From Bacillota bacterium (GTDB lineage: Bacteria > Bacillota > Sulfobacillia > Sulfobacillales > Sulfobacillaceae): a stretch of 41,935 nucleotides of DNA. Each line of letters starts with the position of its first letter. Positions within the stretch are counted from its first letter, which is position 1. The DNA is taken from contig JAKADO010000015.1 in the NCBI GenBank assembly GCA_021820485.1, forward strand, positions 1 through 41,935. The letters run 5' to 3'. This document shows, in pieces, positions 16,648 through 25,787 of the stretch. The position numbers were made by a program, and so were the translations under genes. Below the pieces are notes generated by a model. That model searched no databases. It had not been told where the DNA came from and worked only from the letters and a program-made list of their open reading frames with translations.

Positions 16648-16726
16648 GACAGTGAGGATATGTCCGGATAAGGATGTGCCTCCTTTAAAGTTTGAAATTT
16701 TCGAGAATCTAAGAAAGGGGTTTCAT

Positions 16727-18577
16727 ATGCCACGGCGCAAGCGTCGCCGTTGGGGGATTTTGCCAGCCCTAGTCGTGGCTGACACGGCGGAAGATGCATC
16801 CGGCGAAAAATCCCTGGGGGACGCCGAAGCGGATAGCGCCCCTATTGAGCCGGAGCCAAAAGTTTTTAAAGAACTTTTAATCAATTACGGACCACACGAT
16901 AGTCGTTTAGCGATTGTAGAAGATGGGCAACTAGTCGAATTCTATATTACGCATGAAGACGAGGATCAAGCTGCCGGCAATATATATAAAGGCCGCGTGG
17001 AAAACGTGCTGCCAGGCATGCGGGCCGCGTTTGTGAATCTAGGACTCGAAAAGAACGCCTTTCTCTATGTGGATGATGCCCATGCGGAAGATCGCGACCA
17101 CAAAAAGTCCAAGGCCATTCAAGATGTGCTGAAAGTCGGACAAGAGGTGGTCGTGCAGATTGCCAAGGAGCCCATTGGAAACAAGGGCGCCCGCGTCACG
17201 ACAGACATTAGTCTGCCGGGACGGTTTCTGGTCCTCACACCGTATTCGGAAACGGTGGGGGTGTCACGTCGCATTGACAGTGAGCGCGAACGCGATCGAC
17301 TGCGGGATATGGCGGAGCGCATGCGTCCCAAAGGCATGGGCTTGATTGTGCGCACCGTTGCCGAAGGGGCCTCGCAGCGGGCGTTGATGCGGGACTTGGC
17401 CTATCTTCGGCGGGTCTGGTCCCGGGTACGGCATAAGGGGCGAACGGTCAAGGCGCCGCAGATGCTTCACCGGGAGGCGGGGCTCATCGCGCGCAGCCTG
17501 CGCGATCATCTGGACGAGAGTGTGGACCGTTTTATCATTGACGATCCGCATGCCTATATGAAGGCGCGAGAGTCGGCGCAATCCCTATCTCCTGGCCTCA
17601 AGAACCGCATTGAGCTCTACCAAGGGCCAGTGCCGCTGTTCGAGGCGCGCGGCATCGAAGCGGAATTGGATCGAGCTTTGAAGCGACGGGTATGGCTGAA
17701 GTGCGGAGGCTACTTGGTGATTGATGAGACCGAAGCGCTGACCGTCATTGACGTCAATACGGGCAAGAACGTGGGCACCACCGATTTGTCCGATACCGTG
17801 TTGGCCACCAACAAGGAGGCGGCGGTCGAAATTGCCCGTCAGCTGCGTCTTCGGGATATCAGCGGCATTGTGGTGGTGGACTTCATTGACATGGAAAATG
17901 AAGCGGACCAGACAGATGTCATCAAGACCTTCCAAAGGGCGTTGCGCGACGACCGCACCCGCGTCACGGTGCTGGGCCTGACGCGCCTCGGCCTCTTGGA
18001 AATGACGCGCAAGAAGGTGCGGGAATCGCTGTTGAATCAAGTGACGCGGGTATGTCCGGTGTGCGAGGGACGGGGGCATGTCCTGTCGGAGGATGTGGTG
18101 GCGCGCCGAGTACGGTACCGCATCATGGAAAAGTTTCGCGAGACCGATGCGGAGGCGCTCTTGGTGGAGACCCATCCTTTGGTGGCGGCGCACCTCATTG
18201 GCCCTGGCGGCAGCAACCTGCGCACGCTGGAGCATGACACGCAGCGTTCCGTGTTTGTGCGGGGCGTGGACGTCGTGGACATCAACCACGTGGACTTTGT
18301 CGCGGTGGGACCAAAATCGGTGGTGGAGCAGCGCGCCCTCCCTGTGCACGACGGCGACCGCTTGGAACTGGACATCGCTGAGCGGCATGCCACCAATGCG
18401 AAGGACGGAATTGCCCGGCTGTCTGGATATGTGATTGACATCGAAAACGGCGGATCCCATGTGGGTGAGCGTGTCACGGTGGAAATCGTGCGGGCGTTGC
18501 GCACGTTTGCGACGGCCCGCATCATCCCCAAGGCGTCCACGGTGGATGAAGTGGCCGCCGTCAGCGAGGGCGACTAA
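16727..18577 (+). CDS. rng: Ribonuclease E/G family endoribonuclease with C-terminal TRAM-like domain
   Basis: A 616-residue protein. A basic N-terminus (MPRRKRRRWG) and about 40 acidic low-complexity residues precede the S1/5'-sensor region (about 48-175, KGRVENVLPGMRAAFVNLG). The catalytic Mg-binding residues are Asp342 (IDVNTGKN) and Asp385 (VVVDFIDM), 43 residues apart as in E. coli RNase E. The Zn-link is CPVC at 443-446. Residues about 538-612 (GDRLELDIAERHATNAKDGIARLSG ... GERVTVEIV) resemble a TRAM RNA-binding domain, unusual for this family. The enzyme processes rRNA and mRNA 5' ends. The start ATG 16727 follows AAGAAAGGGG; a longer frame begins at 16610, before the promoter -10. Ends at a strong terminator. 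Confidence 0.93.
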   Translation: MPRRKRRRWGILPALVVADTAEDASGEKSLGDAEADSAPIEPEPKVFKELLINYGPHDSRLAIVEDGQLVEFYITHEDEDQAAGNIYKGRVENVLPGMRAAFVNLGLEKNAFLYVDDAHAEDRDHKKSKAIQDVLKVGQEVVVQIAKEPIGNKGARVTTDISLPGRFLVLTPYSETVGVSRRIDSERERDRLRDMAERMRPKGMGLIVRTVAEGASQRALMRDLAYLRRVWSRVRHKGRTVKAPQMLHREAGLIARSLRDHLDESVDRFIIDDPHAYMKARESAQSLSPGLKNRIELYQGPVPLFEARGIEAELDRALKRRVWLKCGGYLVIDETEALTVIDVNTGKNVGTTDLSDTVLATNKEAAVEIARQLRLRDISGIVVVDFIDMENEADQTDVIKTFQRALRDDRTRVTVLGLTRLGLLEMTRKKVRESLLNQVTRVCPVCEGRGHVLSEDVVARRVRYRIMEKFRETDAEALLVETHPLVAAHLIGPGGSNLRTLEHDTQRSVFVRGVDVVDINHVDFVAVGPKSVVEQRALPVHDGDRLELDIAERHATNAKDGIARLSGYVIDIENGGSHVGERVTVEIVRALRTFATARIIPKASTVDEVAAVSEGD

Positions 18578-18590
18578 ACGGAACCATGGG

Positions 18591-18624
18591 AAAGACCCCC
18601 GGCGGATGGATGCCGGGGGTCTTT
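18591..18624 (+). terminator. Intrinsic terminator after rng, possibly bidirectional
   Basis: A perfect 13-bp stem AAAGACCCCCGGC (18591-18603) with GCCGGGGGTCTTT (18612-18624) around an 8-base loop. It lies between convergent rng and the reverse-strand MFS gene and could serve both strands. Confidence 0.88.
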
Positions 18625-18645
18625 GTTCCTTACAGGATCGGAGGC

Positions 18646-19854
18646 TTAGGCGGTCGTTGCAGGTCCCGCGGGGGAGTTCGGTGACGCCCAGAGCATCACA
18701 AACGCGAAGGCTGCGACGAGCGCGCCTGCGAAAAACGCTGCGGGCGCCCCCCAAGCCTGCCAGAGAATGCCCGCACCCAGCGAGGCGAGAAGCTCTGTGA
18801 GCCCAATCAGTGCGTTGAAGGTGCCAAGGCCAGTGCCCCGGTCCTGTGGGGATAGGAACTCTGCGGCATACACCTTCTGGTTCCCATCGACGAGCGCGAT
18901 GAAGGCCCCATAGAACGCCATAAGAGGCCAGATCCAGAGCGCGCTCCGGGCTTCAGCGAATCCTAAGTAGGCGAGCGGTAGAAGGCCGAAACCCACCAGC
19001 AGCACCGGACGCTTGCCCAGGCGGTCGGCCCAGGTTCCAGATGGCATGGATAGCGCGCTGGCGACTCCGTTCATGAGAAAGTAGGCGATGGGGATGAGCG
19101 CCGCGTTCATGCCTAGCGACCGTGCGCGAAGGACGAGAAAGCCTTGCGAAAAGGTGGCCAGCGCCAAGACGCCAGCGGTGAGCGTAAAACGGTGAAAGCG
19201 GCGCGGGAAATGCTTCAGGCTGAGCGTGGGACGAGGTCGGGACGCATCTCGTGTCTTCCGGGTTTCCTTCAGGGTAGCCAGTGCGACCAGTGCGGCTAGG
19301 CCGGGGATCACGGTGAGGGCGAAGACGGTGGGGATGTGGTTATGGGTCAACAGCAGAACGGCGGCCGCTGCCAACGGTCCCAACGCAGCGCCAAGTTCGT
19401 CCATGGCGCGCCGAAAGCCGAACGAACGGCCGCGATTGGCCGGCGTGGTGACGTCGGCCAACAAGGCGTCGCGTGGGGCGGTGCGAAAGCCCTTGCCCAC
19501 CCGTTCAATGCCCCGGATGACGAACACCTGCCCCCAGCCGCCGGAGAGCGCCAACAGCGGTTTGGAGAGATTGGATATGGCATAGCCCAGCATCATCAAG
19601 CCTTTCCTATGACCGATCCGATCGGAAAGCCATCCTGAAAACACCTTGAGAACGCCGGCTATGCCGGCTCCAACCCCTTCAATCAACCCAAAGACCCAGA
19701 CGGGCGCACCGAGCACACTGGTCAAAAACAGCGGTAGGAGCGGGCCAACCATTTGCGTGGATAAATCCGTGCAAAAGCTCACAATGCCCACAGTAATGAC
19801 GGCAGGCGGCAACGCGGGGCGTTCCTTGGAGTCTGATGGCGCGGTATGATTCAT
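18646..19854 (-). CDS. Major facilitator superfamily transporter
   Basis: A 402-residue protein with about twelve hydrophobic segments and MFS loop motifs: GWLSDRIGHRKGLMM between helices 2 and 3, a related GTWADRLGKRPVLL in the second half, and RGIERVGKGFRTAPRDALLADVT in helix 4/5. It resembles drug/solute antiporter-like permeases; the substrate cannot be assigned. ATG 19854 follows GGGAGGGA. It is the only reverse-strand gene between 0.8 and 25.7 kb and stands between rng and the second PAP2 gene, interrupting the rng-rplU order known in Clostridia. This suggests a later insertion. Confidence 0.88.
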   Translation of the reverse strand: MNHTAPSDSKERPALPPAVITVGIVSFCTDLSTQMVGPLLPLFLTSVLGAPVWVFGLIEGVGAGIAGVLKVFSGWLSDRIGHRKGLMMLGYAISNLSKPLLALSGGWGQVFVIRGIERVGKGFRTAPRDALLADVTTPANRGRSFGFRRAMDELGAALGPLAAAAVLLLTHNHIPTVFALTVIPGLAALVALATLKETRKTRDASRPRPTLSLKHFPRRFHRFTLTAGVLALATFSQGFLVLRARSLGMNAALIPIAYFLMNGVASALSMPSGTWADRLGKRPVLLVGFGLLPLAYLGFAEARSALWIWPLMAFYGAFIALVDGNQKVYAAEFLSPQDRGTGLGTFNALIGLTELLASLGAGILWQAWGAPAAFFAGALVAAFAFVMLWASPNSPAGPATTA

Positions 19855-19902
19855 GAGTCCCTCCCGTTACATTGATGCCGCGGCAACCGTTGAGGGGGAA
19901 GA

Positions 19903-19915
19903 AGCCCTCAGGGCT
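19903..19915. repeat. Short palindrome between divergent MFS and PAP2 genes
   Basis: AGCCCT-c-AGGGCT is a perfect 13-bp inverted repeat in the 118-bp divergent intergenic region, next to a second, weaker GAGGG/CCCTC pairing. It could be an operator half-site pair or chance; no promoter was located confidently beside it. Confidence 0.3.
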
Positions 19916-19972
19916 GAAGTCTCCGTGGCATACCCAACACCTTATCACACAACTGGAGATGGAGGGACCTCA

Positions 19973-20590
19973 TTGAGTCATCCGCAAGGCGTCAACGGGT
20001 TTGATGTCCATGTCGAACATTTCATTAATGCCCCTGCGGGGCATTCTGCGTTTTTGGATTTGCTGGGCGTCGTGCTGGCCAAATTCGCACCAGAAATCTG
20101 GGCCCTCATATTCCTTGTGATGTGGTTTTGGCCGCCCTGGCGCCAAACGCGCGCGCGTCGGGCTGTCATTTACGCCGTGGTGTCGGGCGTGGTGGCATTG
20201 GCGATTAATGTCATCGTTTCGCATGTGACACCGTATCGGGCGCGGCCGTTTGTCTTGGAACCGCATATTGTCCATCAGTTAATCACCCACCCCCGCGATA
20301 CATCCTTTCCCAGTGATCATGCCGCGGGAAGCTTTGGATTTGCGGTGGGCCTGCTGTTTGCCGGACTTTCCGATGGGCTATGGGCGCTGTTGCTGGCTCT
20401 TGCTGTAGCTTGGGCGCGGGTCTATGTCGGGGTGCATTGGCCGACAGATGTGCTGTTTGGTGGACTGGTGGGTGTGGTCTCCGGATTTGCGGTGCTCGCT
20501 TCGCGGCGCCGTTTGGAGTGGCTGGTGCAATGGTTGTTTAAAATGTTTCGCATGCGTCGCATACGTCGGCCTCACGCGGGCACTCGCTGA
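19973..20590 (+). CDS. PAP2-family phosphatase, probable undecaprenyl-diphosphatase, copy 2
   Basis: A 205-residue paralogue of the phosphatase at 12714, alike from end to end: GVVLAKFAPEIWALIFLVMWFWPP, PYRARPFVLEPHIVHQL, FPSDHAAGSFGFAVGLLFAG and ARVYVGVHWPTDVLFGG. All PAP2 catalytic residues seen in copy 1 are kept. The start is TTG 19973 with GGAGGGA upstream, mirroring the TTG of copy 1; the frame is open further upstream through a region without a ribosome site. Nucleotide similarity is clearly lower than protein similarity, so the duplication is old or one copy was acquired. It is divergent from the MFS gene. Confidence 0.85.
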   Translation: MSHPQGVNGFDVHVEHFINAPAGHSAFLDLLGVVLAKFAPEIWALIFLVMWFWPPWRQTRARRAVIYAVVSGVVALAINVIVSHVTPYRARPFVLEPHIVHQLITHPRDTSFPSDHAAGSFGFAVGLLFAGLSDGLWALLLALAVAWARVYVGVHWPTDVLFGGLVGVVSGFAVLASRRRLEWLVQWLFKMFRMRRIRRPHAGTR

Positions 20591-20600
20591 CCATCCGTGA

Positions 20601-20618
20601 GACCGCGGCTTTGCGGTC
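20601..20618 (+). terminator. Weak hairpin after PAP2 copy 2
   Basis: GACCGC (20601-20606) pairs with GCGGTC (20613-20618) over a 6-base loop, ten bases after the stop. No T-run follows, so termination is doubtful. Confidence 0.3.
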
Positions 20619-20649
20619 GAAGGAAGGCTTTCAAGGGAGTCCGTCGTTT

Positions 20650-20678
20650 GACAAGAAACCGGGAGTATGATAGCATGC
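20650..20678 (+). promoter_or_regulatory. Promoter for rplU-prp-rpmA operon
   Basis: TTGACA, perfect -35, at about 20650-20655, followed after 17 bp by TAGCAT at 20673-20678. It lies about 40-70 bp before the rplU start. The leader is short and no convincing L21-binding structure could be drawn. Confidence 0.5.
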
Positions 20679-20717
20679 ATTGGACTAACGGTACCTCAGG
20701 ATGAGGAGGACTTTCTT

Positions 20718-21032
20718 GTGTATGCAGTGATTGAAACCGGGGGAAAGCAATACCGCGTGGAGCCCGGTCAGGTTTTGGTGGTAGAGAAGTTGCCGGGCGA
20801 GCCCGGGGAAGAACTGGCGTTCAACAATTTGCTCATGGTGGTTGGTGACGAAGGCGAACCGGTCATCGGCACGCCTTATGTTTCCGGCGCCAAGGCCTAT
20901 GGAACGGTTTTGGGGCAAGAACGCGGCAAGAAAATTTTGGTTTTCAAGTACAAGCCTAAGAGCAATTATCGCCGCCGCCAAGGGCATCGCCAGTACCACA
21001 CCCGTGTGCGCATCGAGCGTATTGAGCTCTAA
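20718..21032 (+). CDS. rplU: 50S ribosomal protein L21
   Basis: This 104-residue protein begins VYAVIETGGKQYRVEPGQVLVVEKL and contains VLGQERGKKILVFKYKPKSNYRRRQGHRQYHTRVRI, both diagnostic for L21, which binds 23S rRNA. The start is GTG 20718 with GAGGAGGAC upstream; the frame remains open to 20667, but family alignment and the ribosome site favour GTG. The TAA overlaps the ATG of prp (TAATG). Confidence 0.97.
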   Translation: MYAVIETGGKQYRVEPGQVLVVEKLPGEPGEELAFNNLLMVVGDEGEPVIGTPYVSGAKAYGTVLGQERGKKILVFKYKPKSNYRRRQGHRQYHTRVRIERIEL

Positions 21033-21352
21033 TGATTCAGGTTCGCCTGTGGCGCACGGCGGCAGGTGAACCGGCCCGTTTGACGGTGACCGGACACGCC
21101 GATCGCGGGGCTTACGGTCAAGACATTGTGTGCGCGGCCGCAAGCGCGCTGGTGGAAACCTTAATCATTGGTCTCAACACGGTCTTGCATGAGAGCCCGA
21201 TGGGATCAGTGGACCCCGGCGATGCAGACTTGGCGTTTCGCCAGCCTCTGTCATCAGAGGCCCGGGCGGTGGTGGAAACCATTGCAGCGGGACTCAAAGA
21301 CCTCGCCGAGACCGAACCGAATGCGGTTCGATTCGATGAGCGAGTGCGATAA
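21032..21352 (+). CDS. prp: Ribosomal-processing cysteine protease Prp
   Basis: A 106-residue protein with the Prp signature [21 protein letters not shown]. His22 and Cys34 match the catalytic pair established for Staphylococcus aureus Prp. Prp removes the N-terminal extension of L27 before its assembly into the ribosome, an essential step in Firmicutes that have the extension. The gene lies between rplU and rpmA as usual, and the L27 here has the extension, so the pair is consistent. Confidence 0.93.
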   Translation: MIQVRLWRTAAGEPARLTVTGHADRGAYGQDIVCAAASALVETLIIGLNTVLHESPMGSVDPGDADLAFRQPLSSEARAVVETIAAGLKDLAETEPNAVRFDERVR

Positions 21353-21384
21353 TTTTAGCGAGAAATTTTGGGGAGGGCTTGCAA

Positions 21385-21666
21385 ATGCGGTTACAATTGT
21401 TTGCACACAAAAAGGGTGGCGGAAGTTCCCGTAACGGACGTGACTCCAACCCCAAGATGCTGGGTGTGAAGAGCCATCAGGGGCAATTGGTGTCTGCTGG
21501 TTCGATCATCATCCGTCAACGGGGCACCCAGTTTCATCCGGGTCAGAACGTCGGCATGGGACGCGACTACACGTTGTATGCCAAGGTGGATGGGGTTGTG
21601 CAGTTTCGGGAGCGCAGCCACACCCGTCGCGAGATTGACATTGTTCCGGTAACCGAAGCCCAGTAA
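21385..21666 (+). CDS. rpmA: 50S ribosomal protein L27 with Prp-cleavable N-terminal extension
   Basis: This 93-residue protein has L27 features ([43 protein letters not shown]). The N-terminus [10 protein letters not shown] carries the extension found in Firmicutes, which Prp cleaves between Phe and Ala to expose the mature end near the peptidyl-transferase centre. ATG 21385 follows GGGGAGGG; a TTG two codons upstream is in frame but less well placed. Confidence 0.97.
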   Translation: MRLQLFAHKKGGGSSRNGRDSNPKMLGVKSHQGQLVSAGSIIIRQRGTQFHPGQNVGMGRDYTLYAKVDGVVQFRERSHTRREIDIVPVTEAQ

Positions 21667-21680
21667 CCTCCGTTACGGCG

Positions 21681-23602
<1,922 letters not shown>

Positions 23603-23650
23603 GCTGCAAAATAGAGGAATTGCCGCAAACCACGTCGAATTGGGGTCACA

Positions 23651-24277
23651 ATGGTTAAAGGGCGTCGAGCCATAGGGCTTATGGGAGGCACGTTCAATCC
23701 AATCCATTACGGTCACCTCGTCGCGGCAGAAGCGGCTCGGGATGCATTCAACCTGGATCAGGTGATATTTATTCCGTCGGGAGAGCCTCCCCATAAATCT
23801 GGCTTATTTGTAGCCGACTCCGAGCATCGCTATCTAATGACGTTTTTGGCCATTGTTTCAAACCAGCGCTTCGAAATTTCGCGGGTGGAGATTGACCGCA
23901 GCGGTCCGTCCTACACCAGCGATACGTTGGCCTATTTCAGAGCGCTCGACCCGGACGTAGCGTGGTATTTCATCACGGGGGCCGATGCCATATTGGATAT
24001 CGTGACGTGGCATCATCCCGATAGTATTTTCAGCAACGCCGAATTGATTGCGGCGAGTCGTCCCGGATATTCTCTGAAACGGATTCAAGCGCTGAAACAG
24101 CAGTTGGGTGCCGAGCGTGTGGCTCGAATCCATCCCTTGGAGGTGCCGGCGTTGGCCATCTCCTCGAGTCAGATTCGGGAACGGTTGCAGCACGGGTTGT
24201 CAATCAAATATCTGGTGCCTGAGGCGGTAGAGGACTACATCGCCAAGAACCGCGTGTATGCGCGATTGGAGGCATGA
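23651..24277 (+). CDS. nadD: Nicotinate-nucleotide adenylyltransferase
   Basis: A 208-residue nucleotidyltransferase with GLMGGTFNPIHYGHLVAAEAA (HxGH-type active site), FIPSGEPPHK, and C-terminal ISSSQIRERL (SSTxxR-type motif). It makes deamido-NAD from nicotinate mononucleotide and ATP in the NAD pathway. The ATG follows GGGG at a short distance, 48 bp after obgE. Its usual downstream partners yqeK and rsfS are present but separated by the RRM gene. Confidence 0.95.
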   Translation: MVKGRRAIGLMGGTFNPIHYGHLVAAEAARDAFNLDQVIFIPSGEPPHKSGLFVADSEHRYLMTFLAIVSNQRFEISRVEIDRSGPSYTSDTLAYFRALDPDVAWYFITGADAILDIVTWHHPDSIFSNAELIAASRPGYSLKRIQALKQQLGAERVARIHPLEVPALAISSSQIRERLQHGLSIKYLVPEAVEDYIAKNRVYARLEA

Positions 24278-24427
24278 ACGACGCCGGAAATGTTCATACT
24301 GTTCTCAAGTCCAGTGGTTTCCCAGCATCACGGAGCTTCCTTATCCGTACCGAGTGGATTAGATTGCGAACCGGGTGCCTGGGTCCCTGGCCAGGTGCCT
24401 TGAGGAAGAGACAGGGAGGAATTCGAA

Positions 24428-24685
24428 GTGGCTAAAACATTGTACGTTGGAAATTTGCCTTGGAGTATGTCCGAGGACGAACTTGCGGAGGCGTTTGCCC
24501 AGCATGCCCAGGTGATTAGTGCACGCATCATCACCGATCGGGAAACGGGTCGCTCCCGCGGCTTCGGCTTCGTGGAAGTCGAAGATCAGGATGTGGAGCA
24601 GGCAGTGGAGGCGATGAACGGCACGCAGCTGGGTGGGCGCGATATCATTGTCAACGAGGCGCGGCCTCGCCAAAGCAAGTACTAA
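24428..24685 (+). CDS. RRM-domain RNA-binding protein
   Basis: An 85-residue protein that is one RNA-recognition motif with almost nothing else: RNP2 LYVGNLPW at 5-12 and RNP1 RGFGFVEV at about 44-51, aromatic residues in place for RNA stacking, ending RPRQSKY. It resembles the small single-RRM proteins of cyanobacteria and some other bacteria, which bind single-stranded RNA and are often cold-responsive. The start GTG 24428 has AGGGAGGAA upstream. A 150-bp leader and its own terminator make it a separate transcription unit between nadD and yqeK. No clear promoter could be picked in the leader. Confidence 0.92.
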   Translation: MAKTLYVGNLPWSMSEDELAEAFAQHAQVISARIITDRETGRSRGFGFVEVEDQDVEQAVEAMNGTQLGGRDIIVNEARPRQSKY

Positions 24686-24710
24686 TCACACCTGGTCAGA
24701 CTCAGCATCG

Positions 24711-24736
24711 GTCCTCGGCGCAAGCCGAGGACTTTT
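24711..24736 (+). terminator. Intrinsic terminator after the RRM gene
   Basis: GTCCTCGGC (24711-24719) pairs with GCCGAGGAC (24724-24732) over the tetraloop GCAA, followed by TTTT. It sits 26 bp after the stop. Confidence 0.85.
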
Positions 24737-24803
24737 GTCGTCGTTGCAGAAGGCGCTGTTTCTCGGTAAGATGGCGACAAGATTAAGGGAAGGAGAGACC
24801 GCT

Positions 24804-25346
24804 TTGACCCTGGAGGACCGCTTCCAAGCGTTGAGCGCTCATCGCCAAGGCCATATTCAGCGGGTGATGGCTGTCATGGAGGATCTGGCCAAGGCGCATC
24901 ATCTTGACCGCGAGGCCGCCCGCTTGGCGGGGTATGGCCACGATTTGGCACGGGAAATGGCGCGGCCTCAACTTGTGGAGGAGGCTCGGCGCCTGGATGT
25001 CCACATCGGTCCGGAGGAGCAACAGGAACCCCTGTTGCTGCACGGCGCCATTGCGGCGCGGTGGCTGGAGTTGGAGGGCGCGGGGTCTCCCGTTGTTTGG
25101 GAGGCTGTGCGCTACCACACCACGGGCCGGAAGAATCTGGATCCGCTGGGCCAGGCGCTCTTTATCGCCGATGGGGTAGAGCCGGGCCGCCAATATGCGG
25201 AGCGGGCCGATTTGCTGCAGCGCGCGCTGGAAGACCTCGCTGGCGGGTATTGTGCGGTATTGGAGCATACACTGGCATATCTTCATGCAAGGGGACTAAC
25301 TCCCCATCCCGACATGCTGGATGCGCTCAGTGCGTGCCGGGCATAA
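24804..25346 (+). CDS. yqeK: YqeK-type HD-domain nucleotide hydrolase
   Basis: A 180-residue HD-superfamily protein with HRQGHIQRVMAVM, the metal motif GYGHDLAREM, LLHGAIAARWL and AVRYHTTGRKNLDPLGQALFIADGVEPGR. These are the YqeK set, shown in other bacteria to hydrolyse Ap4A symmetrically to ADP. The start is TTG 24804 behind GGAAGGAGAG; the frame stays open to 24633, but that would overlap the RRM gene. It neighbours rsfS and nadD, the classical grouping. Confidence 0.9.
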   Translation: MTLEDRFQALSAHRQGHIQRVMAVMEDLAKAHHLDREAARLAGYGHDLAREMARPQLVEEARRLDVHIGPEEQQEPLLLHGAIAARWLELEGAGSPVVWEAVRYHTTGRKNLDPLGQALFIADGVEPGRQYAERADLLQRALEDLAGGYCAVLEHTLAYLHARGLTPHPDMLDALSACRA

Positions 25347-25383
25347 GGGACGGAATGGATTCTCACGGACAGGAGGCATCACC

Positions 25384-25752
25384 ACGAACGACATATTAGC
25401 CAACGCTTTGGTGGCAGCGGATAGCGCGGAAGGCAAAAAGGGCGAACGGGTCACGATTCTCGACATGCGCGAGGTGACGCTTATTGCGGATTATTTTGTC
25501 ATTGTGTCGGCGATGAACCTCATCCAGGTGCAGAGCATCGCGGATGCCATAGAAGAGGCGTTGGGAGCCCGCGGTCTGAAACCGGTTAATCGGGTGGGAG
25601 GATCGCGGGCCCATTGGGTTCTATTGGATTATAGCGGGTTGGTGGTGCACGTGTTTACCGAGGAAGAGCGCAATTACTACAACTTGGAGCGCCTGTGGGG
25701 CGATGCGATGGTGGTGGACCGTGCGGCCTTGAAAGTGCCCCCGCAGTCGTAA
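25384..25752 (+). CDS. rsfS: Ribosome silencing factor RsfS, uncertain start
   Basis: About 122 residues match RsfS/Iojap: ILDMREVTLIADYFVIVSAMN, SIADAIEEALGARGLKPVNRVGG and HWVLLDYSGLVVHVFTEEERNYYNLERLWGDA. It binds L14 on the 50S subunit and blocks subunit joining in starvation. The start is odd. A strong AGGAGG at about 25371 is followed after 7 bases by ACG (25384), giving the expected N-terminus xNDILANAL. The nearest in-frame standard starts are ATG 25321, without a ribosome site and inside yqeK, and TTG 25408, also without a site and cutting into the first helix. I use ACG provisionally. Confidence 0.88.
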   Translation, partial: TNDILANALVAADSAEGKKGERVTILDMREVTLIADYFVIVSAMNLIQVQSIADAIEEALGARGLKPVNRVGGSRAHWVLLDYSGLVVHVFTEEERNYYNLERLWGDAMVVDRAALKVPPQS

Positions 25753-25778
25753 AAAGCCTCCCCGGTGATGGGGAGGCT
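25751..25778 (-). terminator. Terminator of the DUF255 gene, between convergent genes
   Basis: A 9-bp stem AGCCTCCCC (25755-25763) with GGGGAGGCT (25770-25778). On the minus strand it is followed by TTTTT, so it chiefly terminates the reverse-strand gene ending at 25788; it may also act on rsfS. Confidence 0.82.
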
Positions 25779-25787
25779 CGCTTAGCG

